Assembly (NCBI RefSeq): GCF_013131805.1
Contig: NZ_JABJRC010000004.1
Coordinates: 478,588-542,587 of the forward strand
Source: Kribbella sandramycini
GTDB taxonomy: Bacteria > Actinomycetota > Actinomycetes > Propionibacteriales > Kribbellaceae
Reading direction: 5' to 3'
DNA: 64,000 nt
Under the pieces are notes generated by a model. That model made no database searches. It had not been told where the DNA came from and saw only the letters and a list, made by a program, of their open reading frames with translations. Positions within the stretch are counted from its first letter, which is position 1. Every line of letters starts with the position of its first letter. Positions 37,625 through 45,815 of the stretch are shown piece by piece. A program made the position numbers and the translations under genes.

Positions 37625-38697
37625 CGGCCGACCTCCAGTCGCGCAACGGCACCCTTGGCACCGGACGCCCAGCACCCTGCCCGGATGCCGTGGCCGCCGC
37701 ACTCGACGCTGTCGAAGCTGCCGTCGTAGAACTGCTTCCAGCTCCGGCCGCCGTCCTGGCTGACGTCACTGCCGGACGGGCCGACCGCGATCACCGTGAA
37801 CGGCGACCAGGGCACGAACGTCGATCCGCTCCGGTAGCCCTTCGGCGCCTTCCCGGCCGGGACCAGCTTCCAGCTGCGACCGCCGTCGTACGTGACCGAG
37901 GCGGCCTTCACGGCCTCGGTCGGCTTCTCGAAGTCGCCGCCGACCGCGACCCCGAACAGCGAGTTGCGGAAGGTCAGGCTGAAGATGCCGGCCGCGGCGC
38001 CGCTGGCCATCGGGGAGTCGGTGACCGACCAGCGCCGGCCGCCGTCCGACGTCCGGAAGACCCGCGGGCGATCGCCGCCGCCGGTTGCGAACCACGCCGT
38101 CCGGCCGCGGCCGGCGACCAGGCACGTCCCGCTCGCGGCGAAGGCGAACTCGCCGGGGAGCGCAGCCGGCATCCCGGCGTTCGATTGGACCTTCCACGAG
38201 CGACCGCCGTCCGCGGTGGCGGCGATCCGGAACTTGCCGTCGACCGGGTCGCTGAGCGCGAGCCCGTTGCGGTCGTCGTTGAAGGCGAGGCAGTCGTAGA
38301 ACGCGTTCGGGTCGGCGTTGCGGAACGTCTCGGTCCAGCTCTTGCCGCCGTCCGCCGTCCGGTAGACGCGGGAGTCGGTGCCCGTCCCGATCGACAGGAT
38401 CACCGCGCGCTTCGCGTCGAACGCGTGGACGTCGCGGAACTGCAGCGCCTCAGCGCCGGGCGGGCTCACGTTCTGCCAGCGCCGGCCGCCGTCCAGCGTG
38501 CGCAGCACTTGTCCTTGGGAGCCACCGACCCAGGCGATGTCTTTGCTGACCGCCGACAACCCGCGGAACTGCGCCGTACTCCCCGTAGGCGTCAAGTTCC
38601 ATCGGTACGACGGCCCGCCACTCGCCTGGGCCGGTGACAGCTGTGTCACCACCAGCAGACCTCCTGCCGCGATTGCGGCCACACGCAGGAATCTCAT
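37621..38697 (-). CDS. secreted beta-propeller protein (YCF48/BNR-type repeats)
   Basis: 358 residues with signal peptide (LRVAAIAAGGLLVVTQLSPAQA). At least five repeats end in an Asp-box-like unit: LDGGRRWQNV, ADGGKSWTETF, ADGGRSWKVQ, SDGGRRWSVT, YDGGRSWKLV and QDGGRSWKQF. These are the S/D-x-D-G-G-x-x-W turns of sialidase/YCF48 propellers, but no sialidase catalytic residues were seen, so it is probably a binding protein. Co-translated with the nuclease-like gene. Confidence 0.85.
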   Translation of the reverse strand: MRFLRVAAIAAGGLLVVTQLSPAQASGGPSYRWNLTPTGSTAQFRGLSAVSKDIAWVGGSQGQVLRTLDGGRRWQNVSPPGAEALQFRDVHAFDAKRAVILSIGTGTDSRVYRTADGGKSWTETFRNADPNAFYDCLAFNDDRNGLALSDPVDGKFRIAATADGGRSWKVQSNAGMPAALPGEFAFAASGTCLVAGRGRTAWFATGGGDRPRVFRTSDGGRRWSVTDSPMASGAAAGIFSLTFRNSLFGVAVGGDFEKPTEAVKAASVTYDGGRSWKLVPAGKAPKGYRSGSTFVPWSPFTVIAVGPSGSDVSQDGGRSWKQFYDGSFDSVECGGHGIRAGCWASGAKGAVARLEVGR

Positions 38698-38717
38698 GGC
38701 CGCAATCTACGCAGGTG

Positions 38718-39995
38718 TCAGGCCGCCGTCAGCTTGAACGACTGGGCCGCACTGCCGTTGCAGGTGGATTGGACTAGTTGAGTTTGGTCAGCGGTCGAGC
38801 CGCCCGGGACGGTCAGGCACTTGCTGGTGTGCCGGACGACGAAGTGGAAGTAGCCGCCGCCTTCGGAGACCGCCTGCCACTGCTGGTTACCGCCGTTGCT
38901 GTACGTCCACAGCTGCAGCCCCGCGTTGTCGGTGGTCGCGACGCCCGCGACGTCGATCACCTTGGTCGCGTCGTTGCGGTTGTTCACCCGGGTGAAGCCG
39001 TCCGACGTCGGCTGGAACTGGAAGTGCTGCGCGGTGGTCGAGTTGCAGCTGTACTGCTGGACGACCGTGCCGTTCGTCGTCGCGGCGGCGCGGGCGTCGA
39101 CGCACTTGCCGTTGGCCTTGTTCGCGACCGTGTACCAGCTGTTCGGCGCGGGCTGCTCGACCGGCGGGACCGTGCCGCCGCCACCGCCGAGCCACTTCAG
39201 CGCATCCATCACGAACTGGTTCTGCGCCGGGCTGTCGAAGGTCGACGACGTCCGGGTGTTGGTCTGGTAGTTCATCGCGTTGTGGCCGAAGTTCGCGTAG
39301 ATCATCTTGAAGTTCTTGTTGGTCCAGATGATCGGGTAGTAGCCCGACGTCCAGATGTTGCCCTGCTGGTTGCCGACCGGGAAGCTCGACGGGTCGATCG
39401 AGGCGAGCACCTGGATGTTCGGGTTCTGCCGCAGGTCGTACTGCCAGCTGTACCACTCACTGGTCGCCGAGCGGAACGTCGCGCCGGTGTTCACCAGCGA
39501 CGGGTGCGACCGGTTCTCGGCCCGCAGCGTCACCGGGGACGGAAACCAGGTGTTCGACACGAACCGGCCGGTGCCGAGCAACGTGTTGTTGAACCACGGC
39601 CAACCCTGGTTGGCGTCGTTGTAATTCGTCACGTGCCAGCCGAAGAAGGCGCCGCCGTTCTCCATGTAGCGCTGGAAACCCGCTCGCTGCGACTGCACCC
39701 AGACCGTGTTGTCGAGGAACATCACGACCTGGTACTGCGAGGCCTGCAGGTTGTTCAGCCGGCTCCAGTCGTTGGTCGCGGTGTAGGTGAAGCCGTTCTG
39801 CGCGCCGAACTGCGGGAACCGCTCGTTGGCCTCCTTCACCCAGTCGTTGTGCGCCGCGTCCTGGGTGTTTCCGCTGTAGAAGGCCAGCACGTTGAAGGTC
39901 GCTTCAACTTTCGCGGTCGCCGCCGAGGTCAGGCCGACGACGATGGCGAGGACAGCGAGCAGTAACGCGGGCAGGCGTAAGCGATCGGAAGGCAT
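38718..39995 (-). CDS. secreted ThuA-like protein with C-terminal ricin-type lectin
   Basis: 425 residues. Signal peptide about 1-28; ThuA/glutamine-amidotransferase-like domain about 32-265 (FNVLAFYSGNTQDAAH, YQVVMFLDNTVW, GGAFFGWHV, HNAMNY), a Gly linker with VPPVEQPAPN, then a ricin B-like trefoil (about 290-425) with QxW-type repeats (AQHFQFQ, NQQWQAV, AQSFKL). ThuA members handle sugars such as trehalose; here the lectin suggests polysaccharide targeting. GAGAGGA precedes the ATG. Confidence 0.88.
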   Translation of the reverse strand: MPSDRLRLPALLLAVLAIVVGLTSAATAKVEATFNVLAFYSGNTQDAAHNDWVKEANERFPQFGAQNGFTYTATNDWSRLNNLQASQYQVVMFLDNTVWVQSQRAGFQRYMENGGAFFGWHVTNYNDANQGWPWFNNTLLGTGRFVSNTWFPSPVTLRAENRSHPSLVNTGATFRSATSEWYSWQYDLRQNPNIQVLASIDPSSFPVGNQQGNIWTSGYYPIIWTNKNFKMIYANFGHNAMNYQTNTRTSSTFDSPAQNQFVMDALKWLGGGGGTVPPVEQPAPNSWYTVANKANGKCVDARAAATTNGTVVQQYSCNSTTAQHFQFQPTSDGFTRVNNRNDATKVIDVAGVATTDNAGLQLWTYSNGGNQQWQAVSEGGGYFHFVVRHTSKCLTVPGGSTADQTQLVQSTCNGSAAQSFKLTAA

Positions 39996-40059
39996 GGGGC
40001 GGTCCTCTCCGGAGGGGCGGCGTAGGAAGTTCGGGAATGGGCTTTCCGAGCTTCGGGAC

Positions 40060-40926
40060 TTAAATTAACTCCCGGCGAAAGTCCTGTCCAGAGCTCATCG
40101 CCTGGCTCCCCAAAACACTCAGCAACCGCAGCTTCTCGGCGCTCTCGCTCCCCGGCTCAGCGGTGAAAACGACCAGGGTCTGCTGCTGGTCCCGGTTGTC
40201 GATCACCTCGCAGTACAGGTCCAGCTCGCCGACGGCCGCGTGCCGGAAGTGCTTCGTCCGGCTGTGCGCGGGGACCACCTCGTGCCGCTCCCAGATCGCC
40301 TCGAACTCAGGGCTCGCCTTGCGCAGCGCGGTCACCAGGCCGGCGGCGTACGACTTGGGACCGTCGGCGGTCGCGGTCATCCGCAGCAGTGAGACGAGCA
40401 GCCGGCTGTGCCGCTCGGCCTCGGCGTCCTGGTAAAGCACGCGGGACTCCGGGTGGACGAACCAGCGGTAGGCCTCGCTGCGCTCCATCCCTTCGAAGTT
40501 GGTCTGCTCACCGGCCAGCGCGACATGCGCCGGAGTTTGCGCGAGGGTCTCGCCGCAGCGGTTGATCAACAGGGCCGGGGTGTCCTGCAGCCGGTCCATG
40601 ATCCGGAGCATCCCCGGGTCGACGTGACAGGCGCGCGTCGTCCGCGGCGGCGTACCGTGCCCGGCGAGCACGAACAGGTAGTCGCGCTCCTCCATCGTCA
40701 TCCGGAGCGCGCGGGCGATCGAGCCGAGCATGTCGACCGACGGCTGCGGGCCGCGGCCGCCTTCGAGCCGGCTGTAGTAGTCGGTCGACATCGAGGCCAG
40801 GACGGCGACCTCCTCGCGCCGCAATCCGGGTGTCCGACGGCGTCGTCCACGCGGCATGCCGACGTCCTCGGGCTGCAGGGCCTCGCGGCGTTTGCGGAGG
40901 AAATCGGACAGGTCGGCGTACTCCAT
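40060..40926 (-). CDS. XRE-family regulator with MmyB-like ligand domain
   Basis: 288 residues. HTH at about 30-85 (RTPGLRREEVAVLASMSTDYYSRLEGGRGPQPS, read as an HTH with flanks), then the MmyB C-terminal domain (DTPALLINRCGETLAQTPAHVALAG, YRWFVHPESRVLYQDAE, HFRHAAVGELDLYCEVI), which in relatives binds fatty-acid-like ligands. It is divergent from a short-chain dehydrogenase, a recurrent pairing in Streptomyces-like genomes, and a perfect inverted repeat lies between them. Confidence 0.9.
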   Translation of the reverse strand: MEYADLSDFLRKRREALQPEDVGMPRGRRRRTPGLRREEVAVLASMSTDYYSRLEGGRGPQPSVDMLGSIARALRMTMEERDYLFVLAGHGTPPRTTRACHVDPGMLRIMDRLQDTPALLINRCGETLAQTPAHVALAGEQTNFEGMERSEAYRWFVHPESRVLYQDAEAERHSRLLVSLLRMTATADGPKSYAAGLVTALRKASPEFEAIWERHEVVPAHSRTKHFRHAAVGELDLYCEVIDNRDQQQTLVVFTAEPGSESAEKLRLLSVLGSQAMSSGQDFRRELI

Positions 40927-40957
40927 GCTTCCAGTGTGCTCGCCCGGCCGGAGTTAT

Positions 40958-40978
40958 CCACTGCTTGCCGAGCAGTGG
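40958..40978. promoter_or_regulatory. candidate XRE operator between divergent regulator and SDR genes
   Basis: CCACTGCT-TGCCG-AGCAGTGG, eight-base perfect arms, 32 bases upstream of the regulator start and 48 bases upstream of the SDR start. Likely the site through which the MmyB-like protein controls both genes (inference). Confidence 0.65.
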
Positions 40979-41025
40979 CTGGACCGAGCCTGGTTGCCGA
41001 CGGCATCCGGTTCGAGGCTGGAGCC

Positions 41026-41754
41026 ATGAAAACGACTGGCAACACGATCTTCATGACCGGCGGCACCTCGGGGATCGGCCTCGAACTGGCCCGCCGCTTC
41101 CGCGACCTCGGCAACACCGTGATCATCAGCGGCCGCCGCAAGGACCTGCTCGACCGGATCGCCGCCGAGGACGGTATCCAGGGCGTCGTCCTGGACGTCG
41201 CCGACCCGGCCGCCCTCGAAGCCGTCGCCGCTGCGCACCCCGACGTCAACGTCCTGATCACCATGGCCGGCATCATGCGCGCCGAGGACCTGCACACCCC
41301 CGACCTCGCCGTCGCCGAGGAAACCATCGCGATCAACCTGCTCGGCACCATTCGCGCGATCGCCGCCTTCACCCCGCAACTGCGGACCCGCCCGGACGCC
41401 GCCATCGTCACCGTGAGCTCCGGCCTCGCCTTCGTCCCGCTGGCGATCACCCCGACCTACAACGCCACCAAGGCCGCCGTCCACAGCTACACCCAGAGCC
41501 TGCGCATCCAGCTCGCCGACACCGGCATCCAGGTCGTCGAACTGGTCCCACCCGCCGTCCAGACCAACCTCATGAACGGCGCCGCCCCCGACCCCACCTG
41601 GATGCCCCTCGCCGAGTACGCCGACGAGTCCATCACCCTCTTCCAGCAACACCCCGAAGCTGAAGAAATCCTCGTCGACCGAGTCCACTTCCTCCGCTCC
41701 GCCGAACGCGAGAACCGCCACGCCCAAGCCGTCGCCGCCCTCAACACGCACTAG
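41026..41754 (+). CDS. short-chain dehydrogenase/reductase
   Basis: 242 residues. Cofactor loop TGGTSGIGLELARRF near residue 11, NVLITMAGIMRAED (NAG variant), catalytic Ser in VTVSSGLAFVP, and YNATKAAVHSYTQSL (Tyr-x-x-x-Lys). It is of the DltE-like group, substrate unknown. GGAG stands before ATG 41026. Probably controlled by the divergent MmyB-like regulator. Confidence 0.92.
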   Translation: MKTTGNTIFMTGGTSGIGLELARRFRDLGNTVIISGRRKDLLDRIAAEDGIQGVVLDVADPAALEAVAAAHPDVNVLITMAGIMRAEDLHTPDLAVAEETIAINLLGTIRAIAAFTPQLRTRPDAAIVTVSSGLAFVPLAITPTYNATKAAVHSYTQSLRIQLADTGIQVVELVPPAVQTNLMNGAAPDPTWMPLAEYADESITLFQQHPEAEEILVDRVHFLRSAERENRHAQAVAALNTH

Positions 41755-41767
41755 CGATACTGGCCCG

Positions 41768-42207
41768 ATGGACGAGGCCCAGGCACGCCGGCGACTACGT
41801 CGCGCACGACGAAGCCGGCGCCGCCTGGTTCCGAGCTGGACCGGGGACGGCGCAACGCGGAAGCTCCGCGACGGCGCCGTGCACGGTGACCTGAGCGCCT
41901 TGCGGGTGCTGTCGACGCCGCCTCCCGATCAGCTCCTCCTCGAAGCGTGGCAGCTGTGCTCGACCAGAGCTACCACCACAGGCTGGTCCGCGGCCATCTC
42001 GAACGGGAGGGCGCGTACCGGAACCTGTCCGAAACCGATCGTGACACTGCCCTGCTTCGCGATCTGGCCGACCTGGTCCGTGACCCCGGAAAGCAGGTCC
42101 TGACGACGAGAATGCGCCGCGTGGTCACCGCCGCAGCCACGCTCGGCGACCACCCGTTGGCGACAATCGCGCAACGGCGCCTGCGCCGCCTACCGCCGAG
42201 CCACCAC
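41768..42207 (+). pseudogene. possible frameshifted or degraded coding region
   Basis: An ATG at 41768 opens a frame with real-looking codons up to about 41945 (MDEAQARRRLRRARRSRR..., ...STPPPDQLLLEAW). Beyond that the coding-like pattern continues in the next frame from about 41947 to 42207 (LDQSYHHRLVRGHLEREG, TDRDTALLRDLADLVRD, TAAATLGDHPLATIAQRRLRRL). Neither frame alone makes a sensible protein, so one indel near 41945 is suspected. No family recognised, and a sequencing error cannot be excluded. Confidence 0.4.
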
Positions 42208-42507
42208 CTAGTCAGCCAGCGCCTGCTCGATCCGCTCCACCTTCGCGGTCAGCTGCCCCGTGAAGCCCGGCCGGATATCCGCCTTCAACACCAAACTCAC
42301 CCGCGGCGAAACCGCAGCCACCACCTCGACGGCCTCCTTCACCACCGCCATCACCTCGTCCCACTCACCCTCGATATTGGTGAACATGGCGTTGGTCTCG
42401 TTGGGGAGGCCGGAGGCGCGAACGACGCGGACGGCCGCAGCCACCGCTTCGCTCACGCCTCCGGTCTCGTCACCCGACAGTGGGCTGATGCTGAACGCGA
42501 CGATCAT
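42208..42507 (-). CDS. MTH1187-family thiamine-binding protein
   Basis: 99 residues, the full length of this family (DUF77). MIVAFSISPLSGDETGGVSEAVAAAVRVVRASGL, NAMFTNIEGEWDEVMAVVKEAVEVV and RVSLVLKADIRPG are typical and were read piecewise. Members bind thiamine or its parts. Its ATG overlaps the exporter stop (ATGA), so it is the third gene of the TetR-MFS operon; why an exporter and a thiamine binder are joined is unclear. Confidence 0.88.
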   Translation of the reverse strand: MIVAFSISPLSGDETGGVSEAVAAAVRVVRASGLPNETNAMFTNIEGEWDEVMAVVKEAVEVVAAVSPRVSLVLKADIRPGFTGQLTAKVERIEQALAD

Positions 42508-44051
42508 GTGTCCAGTTTGTCAGTCTCTTCGGTGGCGAGGCGTTCGGTGGCGGTGGTGGTCAGGAGGGGCTTCTCCTTGATGAAGACCACGGCGATCAGG
42601 GCGAGGACGGCGACGGGGACGGAGAGCATGAAGAGCTCCGCGGTGGCGACGCCGTACGCGTTCTCGACGGCGACGCGGGCCGCCGGCGGGAGTTCGGCGA
42701 GGTTGGGGACGGCGCCGCCGCCACCGCCGCCGGACCCGCCCAGCTCCTCGATGACGCGGTTGGCCAGGATGGCCCCGAGGACGCTGACGCCGATGGTGCC
42801 GCCCATCGAGCGGAAGAAGCTGACCGCGGACGTCGCGGCGCCCAGCTCCCGGGCCGGGACGTCGTTCTGCGCGGCGAGGACCAGGTTCTGCATGACCAGG
42901 CCGATGCCGATACCCAGCACGAGCATGAAGGACCACAGCATGTACTTCGAGGTGTGCGCCTCGATGGTGCCGAACAGGGCCAGACCGATCGGGAGCAGGA
43001 TGCTGCCGACGACCAGGTAGATCTTCCACTTGCCGTACTTCGTGATCAGCGCGCCGGCGACCGTGGAGGCGCCCATCATGCCGATGATCATCGGCAGACC
43101 CATCAGACCGGCCGCGGTCGGCGAGTAGCCCTGCGCGATCTGGAAGTACTGCGCGAGGAACACCGAGCCGCCGAACATCGCGACGCCGACCAGCGTGCTG
43201 GCGACGATGGCCAGCGTCACCGTGCGGTTGCGGAACAGGTCCATCGGGATGATCGGCTCGGGGTGCCGGCGCTCGATCAGCACGGCGGCCAGCAGCGAGA
43301 GCAACCCGACCAGGACGAGCACGAAGCTCCACCCGGACACCCACTCGTAGTTCTTGCCGGCGAGCGATACCCAGACCAGCAGCGTGCTCACGCCGGCGGT
43401 GATGAAGAACGCTCCCCACCAGTCGATCCGCACGTCCCGCCGGACCGTCGGCAGGTGCAGCGTGCGCTGCAGCAGGAAGATCGCGACCAGCACGAACGGG
43501 ACGCCGATCAGGAAGCAGGCCCGCCAGCCCAGCGGCGAGTCGACCAGGAAGCCGCCGAGCAGCGGGCCGCCGACGGTCGCCGAGGCGAAGACCGCGCCGA
43601 AGATGCCCGAGTAGCGGCCGAGCTCACGCGGCGGGATGATCGCCGCCATCACGATCTGCACCAGCGCGGTCAGCCCGCCGCCGCCCAGCCCCTGCAGGAC
43701 GCGGCTGCCGAGCAGCACCTCGATATTCGGCGCGAACCCGGCCACCAGCGAGCCGACGACGAAGAAGCCGAGCGACAGCTGGACGAGCAGCTTGTTGTTG
43801 TAGAGGTCGGCGAGCTTGCCCCACAACGGCACGGTCGCCGTCATCGCGAGCAGCTCGACGGTCACGACCCAGGTGTACGACGACTGGCTCGCCTGCAGAT
43901 CGCTGATGATCCGCGGCAACGCGGTCGACACCACGGTGCCGGCCAGGATCGCGACGAACAGTCCCATCATCAGACCGGACATGGCCTGGACGGTCTGCCG
44001 CGGCGTCAGCGTCGCGACGGAGCCGGTCCCCCCGGCCGAGGTGGTCGTCAT
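42504..44051 (-). CDS. DHA2 (EmrB/QacA-type) MFS multidrug exporter
   Basis: 515 residues, about 14 membrane segments. Hallmarks are VPLWGKLADLYNNK after helix 2, LGSRVLQGLGGGGLTALVQIVMA in helix 4-5 (motif C neighbourhood GPLLGGFLV), and a Gly-rich external loop (GGSGGGGGG) before the last two helices. Likely proton-driven drug efflux. It overlaps the TetR gene by ATGA. Confidence 0.92.
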   Translation of the reverse strand: MTTTSAGGTGSVATLTPRQTVQAMSGLMMGLFVAILAGTVVSTALPRIISDLQASQSSYTWVVTVELLAMTATVPLWGKLADLYNNKLLVQLSLGFFVVGSLVAGFAPNIEVLLGSRVLQGLGGGGLTALVQIVMAAIIPPRELGRYSGIFGAVFASATVGGPLLGGFLVDSPLGWRACFLIGVPFVLVAIFLLQRTLHLPTVRRDVRIDWWGAFFITAGVSTLLVWVSLAGKNYEWVSGWSFVLVLVGLLSLLAAVLIERRHPEPIIPMDLFRNRTVTLAIVASTLVGVAMFGGSVFLAQYFQIAQGYSPTAAGLMGLPMIIGMMGASTVAGALITKYGKWKIYLVVGSILLPIGLALFGTIEAHTSKYMLWSFMLVLGIGIGLVMQNLVLAAQNDVPARELGAATSAVSFFRSMGGTIGVSVLGAILANRVIEELGGSGGGGGGAVPNLAELPPAARVAVENAYGVATAELFMLSVPVAVLALIAVVFIKEKPLLTTTATERLATEETDKLDT

Positions 44052-44650
44052 GATTGACCTTTCCGATAGTCAGGGTCGAGGCCCTGGGCAAGTAGTTGTA
44101 AGGCCGCGTCGACGAGGTCGGCGGGGGCGGCGTCCGGCGTCTCCCGGTGCAGCTCGACGGCGATCCGGCAGGCGGCGCCGGCGTTGCTGACCACCAGCCG
44201 GGCCCGGAGCGGATCGCCGATCCGCTCCGCCAGCGCCACGGACAGCTGACGCTCGTCGTCCATACTCGACAGCATCAGGTGGTAGAGCAGGCTGGGTGAG
44301 CCCATGATCAGCTCGCCGCGGCGCGACAGCTCGCCCTCGTCGAGCAGCTCCCGCAGGACGTCGTGCACGATCAGCCGCATCGTCGTCAACGGCGACTGCT
44401 CGGCCGGCGCCGTCGCGATCAGCTCGAGCGCGCGCTCCAGGTGCGCGGGATTGCGCCCGAGGATCGCGTGCTCCTTGTGCGGGAAGTAGTTGAAGAAGGT
44501 CCGCACCGACACGTCGGCCGCCGCGGCGATCTCCTCCACCGTGACGTTGTCCGGCCCCTTCTCCAGCGCCAGCCGCAGGGCGGCCTCCGCCAGCGCCGCC
44601 CTGGTCTGGAGCTTCTTCCGCTCCCGCAACCCGCCCTCGACCTGCTTCAC
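44048..44650 (-). CDS. TetR-family repressor
   Basis: 200 residues from GTG 44650. The N-terminal HTH is canonical: RAALAEAALRLALEKGPDNVTVEEIAAAADVSVRTFFNYFPHKEHAI, read as helix 1 to helix 3. The C-terminal ligand domain is not diagnostic. GTG 44650 is preferred because TACGCT lies six bases upstream and an earlier GTG (44677) sits inside a palindrome. As the first gene of the operon with a DHA2 exporter it most likely represses its own operon. Confidence 0.9.
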   Translation of the reverse strand: MKQVEGGLRERKKLQTRAALAEAALRLALEKGPDNVTVEEIAAAADVSVRTFFNYFPHKEHAILGRNPAHLERALELIATAPAEQSPLTTMRLIVHDVLRELLDEGELSRRGELIMGSPSLLYHLMLSSMDDERQLSVALAERIGDPLRARLVVSNAGAACRIAVELHRETPDAAPADLVDAALQLLAQGLDPDYRKGQS

Positions 44651-44656
44651 CCGAAG

Positions 44657-44712
44657 AGCGTAGCCACAAACTTGCACTCACTGCAAATAAATATCCCTGC
44701 AATTTTGCAGGG
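44657..44712 (-). promoter_or_regulatory. TetR promoter with two TGCAA-type palindromes
   Basis: On the minus strand: TACGCT (44657-44662) is the -10 for a leaderless TetR message; TTGCA-CTCAC-TGCAA (44672-44686) overlaps the -35 zone; CCCTGCAATTTTGCAGGG (44695-44712) is farther upstream and shares the TGCAA/TTGCA half-sites. The outer palindrome is followed by ATATTTATTT in the minus direction, so it can equally be the terminator of the aldo/keto reductase gene. Confidence 0.55.
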
Positions 44713-44735
44713 CTGCACGAAGAGGCAGAAAGCGG

Positions 44736-45737
44736 TTACCTTCCGCGCGGACGGCGGACGAACTGCGGCATCGCGAGGATGTTGTGCGGATAGGGCAACG
44801 GCCCGTCCCCGGCCTCGGTCAGCCGACGCATCTGCTCGGCATCGAGCTCCCATCCGACAGCGCCGAGATTGTCGGCGAGTTGCTCCGGCGTCCGGGCGCC
44901 GACGATCGGCGCAGTCAGCCCGGGCCGCTGCAGCACCCAGCGCAGCGCGACCTGAGCCGGCGTCTTCCCGATCTCCGCCGCGACGGTCCGCAGTACGTCG
45001 AGCACTCGCCAGGTCCGGTCGTTGTCGTGCGCATCCCAGTCGGCCTGACTGCTCCGACCGCCCGCGGGCGGGCCGCCGGCGTCCTTGCTGTACTTCCCCG
45101 ACAACCAGCCGCCGGCCAGCGGGCTCCACGCGATGACGCCGACACCCTCGTTCAGCGCGACTGGGACGAGGTCGAGTTCGGCGTCCCGGTCGAGGAGGTT
45201 GTAGAGCGGCTGCAGGCTGACGTACGGCTCCCAACCACGGTGATTCGAGAGGTCGATCGCCTTCTGGAGCTGCCAACCGGCGAGGTTGCTGGCGCCGATG
45301 AAGCGGACCTTGCCGCTGGTCACCAGCGCATCCAGCGTCGCGAGCGTCTCCTCCAGCGGCGTCGCGTCGTCCCAGACGTGGATCTGATAGAGGTCGATGA
45401 AGTCGGTCCGCAAGCGACGGAGGCTGGCGTCGACCCCGGCCAGGATGTGTTTGCGGCCCGCGCCGCGGACCGGCAGACCGGGCCCGGCCTCGCCGTACAC
45501 CTTGGTCGCGATCACCAGGTCGTCGCGATTCTGGTGCTGCAGCCAACTGCCGATGATCTCCTCGGAGAGGCCGCCGGAGTACGTGTCAGCGGTGTCGATG
45601 AAGGTGCCGCCCGCGGCGACGAAGGTGTCGAGGATGTGGTGGGCCGTCGGTTCGTCGGTGCCGGGTCCGAAGGTCATCGTGCCGAGGCAGAGTTCACTGA
45701 CCTGCAGGCCGGTCCGGCCGAGAAAGCGCTTGTCCAT
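44736..45737 (-). CDS. aldo/keto reductase
   Basis: 333 residues from ATG 45737. TIM-barrel oxidoreductase with catalytic residues in FIDTADTYSGGLSEEIIG (Asp, Tyr), VIATKVYG (Lys) and DLYQIHVWDDATPLEETL (His). YSLQPLYNLLDRDAE-type VSLQPLYNLLDRDAE and IVGARTPEQLADNLGAVGWEL are the YajO/YghZ-like features. NADPH-dependent, substrate unknown. GTG 45746 is an alternative start. Confidence 0.92.
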   Translation of the reverse strand: MDKRFLGRTGLQVSELCLGTMTFGPGTDEPTAHHILDTFVAAGGTFIDTADTYSGGLSEEIIGSWLQHQNRDDLVIATKVYGEAGPGLPVRGAGRKHILAGVDASLRRLRTDFIDLYQIHVWDDATPLEETLATLDALVTSGKVRFIGASNLAGWQLQKAIDLSNHRGWEPYVSLQPLYNLLDRDAELDLVPVALNEGVGVIAWSPLAGGWLSGKYSKDAGGPPAGGRSSQADWDAHDNDRTWRVLDVLRTVAAEIGKTPAQVALRWVLQRPGLTAPIVGARTPEQLADNLGAVGWELDAEQMRRLTEAGDGPLPYPHNILAMPQFVRRPRGR

Positions 45738-45802
45738 GGCGGGCACGCTAACTGCGCGTGGGGCGACATGCCGGACCCGCTGCGCTTCGGTAATTGGTCA
45801 AC

Positions 45803-45808
45803 TACGGT
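45803..45808 (+). promoter_or_regulatory. -10 element for the cholesterol-oxidase-like gene
   Basis: TACGGT is seven bases before GTG 45816, the most likely leaderless start; no ribosome binding site is visible. Confidence 0.4.
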
Positions 45809-45815
45809 GCGTCAG

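Noticed and set aside
44784..45815. Long N-terminal extension of the cholesterol-oxidase-like protein
   Set aside because: The open frame continues upstream only as antisense to the aldo/keto reductase; the Tat signal peptide sets the true N-terminus.
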